Source: DAOTVX01 sp034436015 (GTDB taxonomy: Bacteria > Chloroflexota > Anaerolineae > Anaerolineales > Villigracilaceae). Taken from it: 64,000 bases of DNA. Below, piece by piece: positions 51,612 through 59,618 of the stretch (position 1 is the first letter of the stretch; every line of letters begins with the position of its first letter). A model generated the notes under the pieces. That model saw only the letters and a program-made list of their open reading frames with translations. It ran no database searches and was not told where the DNA came from. The stretch is taken from contig DAOTWG010000019.1 of assembly GCA_034436015.1 (NCBI GenBank), positions 87,249-151,248 on the forward strand. Reading direction: 5' to 3'. The translations under genes and the position numbers were made by a program.

Positions 51612-53010
51612 TCTTCCTCCTTGGGCATGCGCGTTTCGTCAAGCGCTCAAGAACTTCTTTGCTCAGCCGGTCTGCATCGCCGGCAGAAAGCACCAGCACA
51701 ACATCGCCGGGAGCAAGATGGGTCAACAAGTAGTCGCGGGCCTCCGTCAGCGTGGGGAGGAAGCGCGCGGCCGGATGCGACATCGCCTCCACCACCCGGC
51801 GAGCAGAAAATCCTTGCTTCGGTTCGCGCGCTGCATAGACTTCGGTCACAAGAACCTCATCGGCATCCTGAAAGGATTGCACAAACGATTCGAACAAAGC
51901 CTGCGTGCGCGAATAGGTATGCGGCTGCCATACGGCCCAAATCTTACGTTCTGGAAAGCGCGCACGCGCCGCGGCCAGCGTGGCGCGAATCTCGGTGGGG
52001 TGGTGCGCATAATCGTCTATCACAAGCACCCCATTCGCCTCGCCGCGCACCTCAAAGCGCCGCCCCGCTCCCTGAAACTCGCCCAAGGCCCAAGCCGCCT
52101 CATCAAGGGGAACGCCGAGAAAGGCGGCAGTAGCCAGCGTCGCCAGAGCATTATAGATGTTATGTTTCCCGGGTACCTGCAACTCCACCGTTACGGAACT
52201 GCCAAACACTGTAGCCGTGAAGGTGTAACCGCCTTTCTCGTTCGGATGGTAGATTGTGGCAAAAGCGTCCATGTCCAGTCGTTCATCTTCCGTTATTGGA
52301 CGCAACCCATAGGCCGCCACATAGCGACCAAGACGACTCGCCTCTTCCAGCAAACGGCGCGCGCCGGCGTCCTCCGCGCAGGCCACCAGACGACCATCTG
52401 CAGGAAGCAAACGAACGAAGTCCAGAAACGCCTGTAGATAATCTTCGGGGGTAGGATAGCAATCCGGATGATCGTGCTCGACGTTGGTCACGACCTCCAG
52501 CTGCGGCTTGATTCCCAGGAACATGCGGTCATATTCATCGGCTTCAATGACAAAAAAATCGCCCAGGCCGGCGCGTGCGTTAACGCCCAGGTTGGTCAAC
52601 GTACTGCCGACGACAAACGTCGGGTCCAACTTCAGGATATGCAACATCCACGCGATCATCGCGGTTGTGGTTGTCTTGCCATGGGTACCGGCGACGGCAA
52701 TTCCGCTGCGGCCGGTCATCAGTTCAGCCAGCAACTCCGCGCGTTTTAGGACCGGAATGCCCGCTGCACGCGCTGCCTGCACTTCCGGATTGTCCTGCGG
52801 CACGGCAGCGGAACACACGATTCTATCCACACCGGCCACGTTCTCGGCGCGATGGCCTATAAAGATACAAGCACCGAGCGCGCTCAGCTCACGCAACATG
52901 GGGCTTTCGCTGCGATCGGAACCGCTCACGGCATATCCCATCTCCAGCAAAAGCCGGGCGATCGCCGAAAGTCCGCTGCCTCCAATTCCAACCAAGTGAA
53001 CACGTTTCAT
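51604..53010 (-). CDS. murC: UDP-N-acetylmuramate--L-alanine ligase
   Basis: A 468-residue Mur ligase adding L-Ala to UDP-MurNAc. HLVGIGGSGLSAIARLL is the Rossmann-like UDP-binding N-terminus. VAGTHGKTTTTAMIA is the ATP P-loop. VIEADEYDRMFL and NVEHDHPDCY carry the Mg2+ and catalytic residues, and DDYAHHPTEIRATLAAAR the C-terminal domain signature. All motifs are intact and length is normal. It starts six bases after the cvpA-like gene. Confidence 0.98.
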   Translation of the reverse strand: MKRVHLVGIGGSGLSAIARLLLEMGYAVSGSDRSESPMLRELSALGACIFIGHRAENVAGVDRIVCSAAVPQDNPEVQAARAAGIPVLKRAELLAELMTGRSGIAVAGTHGKTTTTAMIAWMLHILKLDPTFVVGSTLTNLGVNARAGLGDFFVIEADEYDRMFLGIKPQLEVVTNVEHDHPDCYPTPEDYLQAFLDFVRLLPADGRLVACAEDAGARRLLEEASRLGRYVAAYGLRPITEDERLDMDAFATIYHPNEKGGYTFTATVFGSSVTVELQVPGKHNIYNALATLATAAFLGVPLDEAAWALGEFQGAGRRFEVRGEANGVLVIDDYAHHPTEIRATLAAARARFPERKIWAVWQPHTYSRTQALFESFVQSFQDADEVLVTEVYAAREPKQGFSARRVVEAMSHPAARFLPTLTEARDYLLTHLAPGDVVLVLSAGDADRLSKEVLERLTKRACPRRKND

Positions 53011-53016
53011 AGGTCA

Positions 53017-53547
53017 TCAAATAAACACAACCAACACGAAGACGAACGCAAGCACGAGCGCGAAGTAAATGGCCGGAATACCCAAAAGACGTGGCGGCAG
53101 GTATTTGAGCAAGTTCAACGCCGCATTGCCGGCCTCTGTTCCCTCCACAGGAGGGGCAATCATCGCGAACGGATAACCGGCATCGTGCAAGTAGTACCAC
53201 AGCGTCCCTACCACGAGGTAGCCATTGATACAACCCAGAAAGACTCCCAGTAAAACATCTTGTAACTTCTCGCGCGTCATCTTCGGCGCGAAGCGAGCAA
53301 TACTCGGCGATTGGTAACCAAAGAAGACCAGCAAAACTAGGATAACCGAACGCATCCAGAACAGGGCTGTCGCATCTGCACTGCGCAAATTCTGGACAAA
53401 GGGCACGTAGCGTTCCAAAAGGGTCATGAATGTGAGAGCCAGGATCACGCTGAAAGAGACCAGCAATTCCTTCGCCCAGCCGCGCATGGCGCCGATGATG
53501 CTGAATAGGACCACATACATCCAAAACACAAATGTCAGACTGACCAT
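53017..53547 (-). CDS. CvpA-like membrane protein inside the dcw cluster
   Basis: A 176-residue protein with four to five hydrophobic segments. The first part (FVFWMYVVLFSIIGAMRGWAKE) has the RGWxKE arrangement at the end of TM1 typical of CvpA-family proteins, followed by VILALTFMTLLERYVPF, a third helix (SVILVLLVFFGYQ) and a glycine-containing loop VLLGVFLGCINGYLVVG resembling CvpA GxxxGxxxG. The role is unknown; CvpA proteins affect cell envelope integrity. ATG 53547 follows GGGAG and lies four bases after the murG stop. Located between murG and murC, where most bacteria have no such gene. Confidence 0.7.
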   Translation of the reverse strand: MVSLTFVFWMYVVLFSIIGAMRGWAKELLVSFSVILALTFMTLLERYVPFVQNLRSADATALFWMRSVILVLLVFFGYQSPSIARFAPKMTREKLQDVLLGVFLGCINGYLVVGTLWYYLHDAGYPFAMIAPPVEGTEAGNAALNLLKYLPPRLLGIPAIYFALVLAFVFVLVVFI

Positions 53548-53551
53548 TGGC

Positions 53552-54637
53552 TCATCTCCCTTCTCCCAGCGCGAGCAATTGACGAGCAATCTCCGCGGCG
53601 GCCTGCGGCTGATGGAGACGTTTCATGGCAAGGCGCATACTCTCCAGGCGCGGCGGATCCTCCAGCAAGGAACGCACGGTTGGCAGCAAACGCGCGGTGA
53701 GTTCGCCGTCCTCGACCATGACGGCCGCGCCGTGACGAACCAAATACGCGGCGTTGACCTTCTGGTAACGCCAAGCATAAGGGTAAGGAACGAGAACCGC
53801 CGGCAGGCCAAAGAGCGGGTATTCGCCCAGGGTGGAAGCGCCCGCCCGCGAGAGAACCAGGTCGGCAGCAGCTAGGGCAGCGCCCATTTCCTCGTGTAAA
53901 TAGGGGAAAGCGCGGTAACGAGGCGAGTTCACTTCCCTCGCTTTGTCCTCCACCATCGGCCAATCTAGTTCGCCGCTGACGTGAACAACCTGTGCTATTT
54001 CCAGCAAGGCGGGAAGGTGGGCCAAGACCGCCCGATTGATGGAACGTGCTCCCCGGCTGCCACCGGTAATCAGAAGCACAGGAGCGTCTTCGCGCAGCGA
54101 CAGAGCGGCTCGTCCCTGAACGCGGTCCCACTTCGCAAGCGAACGTCGCACCGGATAGCCCGTGGTCACGACAACCTTATTTGCCGGGAAATACGCTCTG
54201 GATTCCGGCGTCGTTGTCGCGATGCAATCGGCAAAGCGCACCAAAAACCTCAAAGCCAGCCCAGGCTCGATATCGGGGGTGTAGAGGAGCACAGGAATAC
54301 GCCTCCCCGCCAACGCAACCGGCGCGGCTAGATACCCGCCGGTAAAGAAAAGGACATCGGGGCGGAAACCGCGCAGGATGCGTCGCGCGGCGAGGTAACC
54401 CCGTCCCAGTCGCCAGAGGTTGAGCGGCAACCGGCACACTCCGACTCCGTGGATTCCGGCAGCCGGAATAGCGCGGAACGACGTCCCTGTCCGTTCCACC
54501 AGACGCGCTTCCATGCCCCCCTCGCCGCCTACCCAGAGTACACGCAGCGTCGCATCGGCCTCCCGCAGCGCGTCAAGCACGGCGAGAGCGGGCGAAACGC
54601 CGCCGCCGGTCCCTCCGGCGCAAATCAGCACTCGCAC
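53552..54637 (-). CDS. murG: Undecaprenyldiphospho-muramoylpentapeptide N-acetylglucosaminyltransferase
   Basis: A 361-residue GT28 enzyme converting lipid I to lipid II on the inner face of the membrane. The N-terminal ICAGGTGGGVSPALAVLDAL is the G-loop binding lipid carrier phosphates, FTGGYLAAPVALAG the second; LLITGGSRGARSINRAV and LVLSRAGASTLGEYPLFGLPAVLVPYPYA (short motifs RAGAST and PAVLVPYP) bind UDP-GlcNAc. The start overlaps the end of ftsW by 65 bases in another frame, an unusually long overlap for this cluster. Confidence 0.97.
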   Translation of the reverse strand: MRVLICAGGTGGGVSPALAVLDALREADATLRVLWVGGEGGMEARLVERTGTSFRAIPAAGIHGVGVCRLPLNLWRLGRGYLAARRILRGFRPDVLFFTGGYLAAPVALAGRRIPVLLYTPDIEPGLALRFLVRFADCIATTTPESRAYFPANKVVVTTGYPVRRSLAKWDRVQGRAALSLREDAPVLLITGGSRGARSINRAVLAHLPALLEIAQVVHVSGELDWPMVEDKAREVNSPRYRAFPYLHEEMGAALAAADLVLSRAGASTLGEYPLFGLPAVLVPYPYAWRYQKVNAAYLVRHGAAVMVEDGELTARLLPTVRSLLEDPPRLESMRLAMKRLHQPQAAAEIARQLLALGEGR

Positions 54638-55814
54638 CGTATAACCTCCATTCCGTCTTCACTTCGGACACCGACTGCCCAGCCTGGCGGGAGATGCCAA
54701 GCAGGATGCCAATTGCCGTCAGCGAAGAAATCAGGTTGGACCCTCCCGCGCTGATAAACGGCAAGGTGTTTCCGGCGAAAGGAAGCAGGCCGACCATTAC
54801 CCCTATATTGATCCATGCCTCGATGACAAGCCAGAACGTCAATCCTCCGGCCATGACCATTCCAAGCGCGTCTGGCGCACAGCGAGCTATGTGAACGCCG
54901 CGCCAGAGCACAACGCCGTACATTCCCATCAGCAGCAAAGCGCCGACGAAACCGAGTTCTTCCACCAGCACCGCAAAGATACTATCGTTAAATGGCCAGG
55001 GCAAACCGGTGAGTTTCGTCGTTCCTTTGCCGATGCCTACCCCGAACCATCCGCCTTTGATGATGGCCTCCAGCGCGCGTTTGACATGGTAGGAGGCTTG
55101 TAGGGGATCGCGCAGACCGGCCAGGTAGTCCGCCAAGCGCGCGCGGCCGGTGGCGCTGAGCTGGACGACCACCCAGCCGACCAGCAAAGCAACGGCTATA
55201 AACAACACGATCTGACGCAATTCGCCGCCTGCCAGAAAGAAGAGCAAACCACCGAGCACGAAAATAGTTACCGCCGCGCTCAGGTCAGGCTGTAGGTAAA
55301 TTAAGCCGCCAATCAAACCCAGAATCACCGCCAACGGCAACAGGCCAAGTTGGACATCGTGCAAATGTTCCCGCTTGCTATAGAGCCAGACAGACAGGTA
55401 GAGCACCAATACCAACTTCGCCAGTTCCGAGGGTTGCACTGAACCACCCAGGATGCTGCGCGCGGCCCCGTGGCGCGTCTCGTTGACGAACAACACGACG
55501 ACCAGCAACACTATCGTGACAGCCATCGCCGGCAAAGCCAGACGACGCCATAAATGATAGTCCATCCGCGCGCAAACGAAAGTGCTGCCTACGCCCAAGG
55601 CAAGCCACAGCACCTGTCTGTTGAAAATGTAGTACGGATTCCGGTATTCGCGGAACGAGTAATCCGTGCTGGCCGAATAGAGCAGGAGTAAGCCGAACAG
55701 ACAGAGCGCTGCAGTAGCAGCAACCAGAATTAAATCGCCGCTTTGCCACGCTGCGCGCCGCGTCGCGGTTTGCCTCGCGGCGGAGGCTTCTTTCACGAAA
55801 GCTGTTGTACCCAT
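54573..55814 (-). CDS. ftsW: Septal peptidoglycan polymerase FtsW (SEDS family)
   Basis: A 413-residue SEDS glycosyltransferase that polymerises lipid II together with FtsI. About ten transmembrane helices begin at LILVAATAALCLFGLLLLYSA (residue about 28). GGSVQPSELAKLVLVLYLS holds the conserved region, YLQPDLSAAVTIFVLG follows, and the signature FNDSIFAVLVEELGFVGALL plus LPFISAGGSNLISSL close the core. The C-terminal 20 residues are extremely Arg-rich (LRRRDRRRRFARSRR) and are encoded in the overlap with murG. An in-frame GTG at 55826 is an alternative start; the gene overlaps murD by 22 bases. Confidence 0.95.
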   Translation of the reverse strand: MGTTAFVKEASAARQTATRRAAWQSGDLILVAATAALCLFGLLLLYSASTDYSFREYRNPYYIFNRQVLWLALGVGSTFVCARMDYHLWRRLALPAMAVTIVLLVVVLFVNETRHGAARSILGGSVQPSELAKLVLVLYLSVWLYSKREHLHDVQLGLLPLAVILGLIGGLIYLQPDLSAAVTIFVLGGLLFFLAGGELRQIVLFIAVALLVGWVVVQLSATGRARLADYLAGLRDPLQASYHVKRALEAIIKGGWFGVGIGKGTTKLTGLPWPFNDSIFAVLVEELGFVGALLLMGMYGVVLWRGVHIARCAPDALGMVMAGGLTFWLVIEAWINIGVMVGLLPFAGNTLPFISAGGSNLISSLTAIGILLGISRQAGQSVSEVKTEWRLYGASADLRRRDRRRRFARSRRA

Positions 55815-57187
55815 CGGCGAAACCACTCTCCTCGTTCCTCGAAGTCGCGGAATTCATCGAAACTCGTGCCGCCCGGCGAGAGCAGGACGACGTCACCCGG
55901 CCCGGCAACGCGCGCGGCTGCCTGCACGGCCTCTTCTAGCCGCGCGCAACGGTCCAACGTTTCGGGTTTGGGGCCCTGTGCTCGTTCCAGGACAGCCGCA
56001 ATCTTACCGGCCGCCTCGCCAAAGAGAATCACGTGGTCCACACGCTGGCGCACGAGAGCAGCCAGCTCCTCCCAGGACAAGTCCTTGTCCCGTCCGCCCA
56101 AGAGCAAGATGAGCGGCTCCTCAAAGGAGCGAATGGCAGCCATCGTACGCTCCGGAGCAGTGGCGATGGAATCGTTATACCAGCGCGCACCACGCCATTC
56201 ACGCACGAACTCCAGGCGATGGGGAACGCCGTTAAATCCTTCGACACCTGCCCGCATGGCCTCCACCGGCAATCCTGTCGCAGCGGCAATAGCGCAAGCC
56301 GCCAGCACATTCAATCGGTTGTGTTCGCCGCGCAGCAGAACGATGTCTTCGCCAAAAAGGCGTCGTTCACCGCCCTCCTCACGCAGCACAAAAACGCCTC
56401 TGTCGAGATAGGCGCCGCACTCGCCAGACGACGGAGGGCGCAATCCAAAGGAAAACAAGCGACCGCGCACCTTTGCACGCAAACTCCAGGCGCCGGCATC
56501 CTCCCGTCCCAAAACAGCATCATCCTCGACGCGCTGGAACTCCAGGATACGCGCCTTGGCCGCCAGATAGGCCTCCATCGTACCGTGCCGGTCGAGATGG
56601 TTCGGCGTGACGTTCAGCACCGCCGCCACATTCGGGGAAAGGACCATTTGCTCCAGTTGAAAACTCGATATTTCCAACACCGCCAGATCGTCCGGAGCCA
56701 TTTCATCTACGTAATTAAGCAGAGGATCGCCAATGTTGCCGCCGATCCATACGCGCCGCAGGCTTGGCAGCCATCCAATAGCGTTCGTCGCCATGCGTCC
56801 GACGAGCGTGGTGGTCGTGGTTTTGCCAGCCGAGCCGGTGATGCCTACCGTGCGACAAGGGACAACCTCCATGAAGATTTGCGTGTCATTCGTCAAAGGT
56901 AAGCCGCGCCGAACGGCCTCCACCACAAGGGGGTTGTCGAGCGGAACGCCGCCGGAAAGGCACAGGAGATCCACATCATCGAGCAACTCAAGCGGATGTC
57001 CGCCAAGCACCCAGAGAATAGGCAAATCGGCCAAGGCCTCTTGCGCCATGCGCATCTCGGCCGGCGAACGGCGGTCGTTAATGGTCACGCGCGCCCCATG
57101 ACGAATCAGGTAACGCGCCGCCGCCTGCCCCTGCCGGGCCGCCCCAAGAACAAGCACGCGCTTTCCGCTCCAATTCGCCGTTTCCAT
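55793..57187 (-). CDS. murD: UDP-N-acetylmuramoyl-L-alanine--D-glutamate ligase
   Basis: A 464-residue Mur ligase adding D-Glu. The N-terminal VLVLGAARQGQAAARYL binds UDP. TVGITGSAGKTTTTTLVGRM is the ATP P-loop, VLNVTPNHLDRHGTMEAYLA carries the Mg2+/His cluster, and WYNDSIATAPERTMAAIRSF plus ILLLGGRDKDLSWEEL are the C-terminal signatures of MurD. ATG 57187 is four bases after the mraY stop. Motifs are complete. Confidence 0.97.
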   Translation of the reverse strand: METANWSGKRVLVLGAARQGQAAARYLIRHGARVTINDRRSPAEMRMAQEALADLPILWVLGGHPLELLDDVDLLCLSGGVPLDNPLVVEAVRRGLPLTNDTQIFMEVVPCRTVGITGSAGKTTTTTLVGRMATNAIGWLPSLRRVWIGGNIGDPLLNYVDEMAPDDLAVLEISSFQLEQMVLSPNVAAVLNVTPNHLDRHGTMEAYLAAKARILEFQRVEDDAVLGREDAGAWSLRAKVRGRLFSFGLRPPSSGECGAYLDRGVFVLREEGGERRLFGEDIVLLRGEHNRLNVLAACAIAAATGLPVEAMRAGVEGFNGVPHRLEFVREWRGARWYNDSIATAPERTMAAIRSFEEPLILLLGGRDKDLSWEELAALVRQRVDHVILFGEAAGKIAAVLERAQGPKPETLDRCARLEEAVQAAARVAGPGDVVLLSPGGTSFDEFRDFEERGEWFRRWVQQLS

Positions 57188-57191
57188 ATCG

Positions 57192-58184
57192 TCACACCAT
57201 CGCCAGGCCCACACCGATCATCGCACCCAACAAACCGATCAACCAGAAACGTTGGACAACTTGTGTCTCGCTCCAACCCAGCAATTCGAAGTGCAGATGC
57301 AAAGGCGCCATTTTGAAGAGGCGTTTTCCTCTGGTCAACTTAAAGTAGCCAATCTGCAACACGTCGCTGACCGCTTCACTGAACGGGATAATCGCAATGA
57401 CCGGCAACCAAAGCCACTGGCCGGTCATCAGCGCAACAACCGCAATCGCCGCACCAAGCGACAGCGAACCGGTATCGCCCATGAACAGTTGCGCCGGATG
57501 CACATTGAACCAGAGAAAACCGAACAGGGCGCCCACCATCGTGAAGCAGAAGCGGCCGAGGAACACCTGGTCTTGCATCAACGCAATGCCGCCATAGGCT
57601 GCAAAAATCGTCGCCGAAATCAGGCCGGCCAGACCATCCAGGCCATCGGTGAAATTGATTGCATTACAGAGCGATACGATAACAAAGGCAGCAAGCGGCA
57701 CATACAAGACGCCTAACTCAATCTCGCCATCCACACCCAGAAAGTACAAATCTGGCACGCCCAGTACGTATTTCAGTCCACAGGCCAGGGCAAGCGCCAA
57801 CACAGTCTGCGCCAGGAGTTTGGTGCGAATACGCAGACCTTCTCCCTTCCGCCGGCCATGAATGCCCTCCCAGTCATCCAAAGCGCCCAATACGGCATAT
57901 CCCAGCATGGCGATCAATGGCATCAGGACCGATTTGCCCAACACCTTCATGCCAAGCAGGCTGGCCGCGTTGAGCAGGACGGTCAGCAAGGTCACCGGGA
58001 TGAGGAACATCACCCCACCCATAGTCGGCGTGCCCATTTTGACAAAGTGGTGGCCCGGTTCCTCCACACGAATCCGTTTGCCAACTTTGAAATGGCGCAA
58101 GATGCGTAGCAAAGGCTCGCCCCAGATGACCGTCATCATGAAGGCCAAGCCGGCCAGGCTGAGCGCGAGAGCGGTTCCACTCAT
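57192..58184 (-). CDS. mraY: Phospho-N-acetylmuramoyl-pentapeptide transferase
   Basis: A 330-residue, ten-helix membrane enzyme producing lipid I from UDP-MurNAc-pentapeptide and undecaprenyl phosphate. GTPTMGGVMFLIPV, the cytoplasmic Asp pair in AVLGALDDWEGIHG, NAINFTDGLDGLAGL (catalytic Asp), GDTGSLSLGAAI and the HHH-type segment APLHLHFELLGWSETQV are all present. ATG 58184 overlaps the murF stop (ATGA). The family's length is normally 320-360 residues. Confidence 0.97.
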   Translation of the reverse strand: MSGTALALSLAGLAFMMTVIWGEPLLRILRHFKVGKRIRVEEPGHHFVKMGTPTMGGVMFLIPVTLLTVLLNAASLLGMKVLGKSVLMPLIAMLGYAVLGALDDWEGIHGRRKGEGLRIRTKLLAQTVLALALACGLKYVLGVPDLYFLGVDGEIELGVLYVPLAAFVIVSLCNAINFTDGLDGLAGLISATIFAAYGGIALMQDQVFLGRFCFTMVGALFGFLWFNVHPAQLFMGDTGSLSLGAAIAVVALMTGQWLWLPVIAIIPFSEAVSDVLQIGYFKLTRGKRLFKMAPLHLHFELLGWSETQVVQRFWLIGLLGAMIGVGLAMV

Positions 58185-59611
58185 GAGGCAACCTCCAGGG
58201 CCGCAACAATTCGATCCATGCGCATAGCGTGCGAGCCCTTCACAAGCACCACATCTCCTTCCCGCAATAATGCACGCAGATAGTCAATGGCCTGCATCGA
58301 GTCGTCAAAGGACTCGAGTCGTTTTCCGGAGAGCCCAGCGCGACGCGCCGCCTCCGCCATAAGCCGGCCGCGTTCCCCAACGGTCACAAGGTAATCCACC
58401 ACTTCCGCGGCTCGGATGCCAACCATCTCATGCCCCTGCCGCTCATAGGGACCTAGTTCAAGCATATCGCCTAGCACAGCCACCTTGCGGCCTTGCAACT
58501 CCGCCAGCAAGTTAAGGGCGGCCAGCATCGATTCGGGGGAGGCATTATAGGTGTCATCCAAGAGCAAAGCCCCATTCTCGGCGCGCACCGCCACCAACCG
58601 TAGTTGCATATGACTGCCTTGCAAACCGGCAATAATTTCCTGCCAGGTCAATCCCTCCACCAGACCAACAGCCGCTGCCCGCAGCGCAGTATGGACCGAA
58701 TGCCGGCCGATCATCGGCACGCGTAGATTCCAGGTCTCACGCCGATAGTGAAGGCGGAAGCGGATGCCTTCCAGCCCCAACCCCTCCACCTCGTCAGCCC
58801 ACAGGTCAGCTTCCGAATCTAACCCGTAGTAGAACACACGCGCTGTCGTCTGAGCCGCCATAGGACGCACCCAGGGATCATCGTAGTTGAGAACAGCGAT
58901 TCCTTCCGGCGCAGGTGGTAAGGCCTGCACCAATTCTGCCTTGCCTCGTGCAATCGCCTCCTGTGAGCCAGCCCGTTCCGCGTGGACCGTGCCCACGTGG
59001 GTCACCACGCCAACCTGCGGCAGAGCAATTTCACACAAGAACGCAATTTCGCCGGGTACGTAAAACCCCATTTCCAGCACGGCGCGCTCGTAACCACGGC
59101 CGAGGCGGAGTATCGTGAGCGGCAAGCCAATCTCGTTGTTGAGGCTGCCAGGGCTTTTGAGTGTTCGATAGCGTCGCCCCAGCACCTCGGCGACGGCCTC
59201 CTTCGTGGTCGATTTTCCCACACTGCCGGTCACACCGACCACACGGAGATCCAATTTCCTGCGCCAGAAGCGTGCAACCTGCTGCAGAGCCGTCAGCGTA
59301 TTCTCGACCCGAAGGCAGAACGGGACATCCAGGGTGGCCAGCTCCGCCTCCAAGGCTGCGGCATCCTGTTGGAGACGCACATCGAGCACAGGCAGGTCGC
59401 CGACCTCGCGTTGGACAAGGGCAAAGGAAGCGCCCCGCCGGAAGGCATCGGCGACGAAGTCATGTCCGTCGAGACGCTCGCCGCGCAACGCGATGAAGAG
59501 CGCGCCGGGGACGGCCTGGCGCGAGTCAATCACCGCGTCCGGAATAACCGTTATGGCTTTTGTCGGGCGAATATTCGTTAGCGCCTCCAACACATCTCCC
59601 AGCGTAAGCAT
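58181..59611 (-). CDS. murF: UDP-N-acetylmuramoyl-tripeptide--D-alanyl-D-alanine ligase
   Basis: A 476-residue Mur ligase adding D-Ala-D-Ala. The N-terminal domain has DSRQAVPGALFIALRGERLDG, typical of MurF/MurE. VGVTGSVGKSTTKEAVAEVL is the ATP loop, SPGSLNNEIGLPLTILRL and LEMGFYVPGEI are MurF-specific, and LLLDDTYNASPESMLAAL and VVLVKGSHAMRMDRIV are in the C-terminal domain. ATG 59611 fits the family N-terminus MLTLGDVLEAL; the frame upstream overlaps ftsI. No murE gene lies between it and ftsI. Confidence 0.97.
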   Translation of the reverse strand: MLTLGDVLEALTNIRPTKAITVIPDAVIDSRQAVPGALFIALRGERLDGHDFVADAFRRGASFALVQREVGDLPVLDVRLQQDAAALEAELATLDVPFCLRVENTLTALQQVARFWRRKLDLRVVGVTGSVGKSTTKEAVAEVLGRRYRTLKSPGSLNNEIGLPLTILRLGRGYERAVLEMGFYVPGEIAFLCEIALPQVGVVTHVGTVHAERAGSQEAIARGKAELVQALPPAPEGIAVLNYDDPWVRPMAAQTTARVFYYGLDSEADLWADEVEGLGLEGIRFRLHYRRETWNLRVPMIGRHSVHTALRAAAVGLVEGLTWQEIIAGLQGSHMQLRLVAVRAENGALLLDDTYNASPESMLAALNLLAELQGRKVAVLGDMLELGPYERQGHEMVGIRAAEVVDYLVTVGERGRLMAEAARRAGLSGKRLESFDDSMQAIDYLRALLREGDVVLVKGSHAMRMDRIVAALEVAS

Positions 59612-59618
59612 GGCTCCC

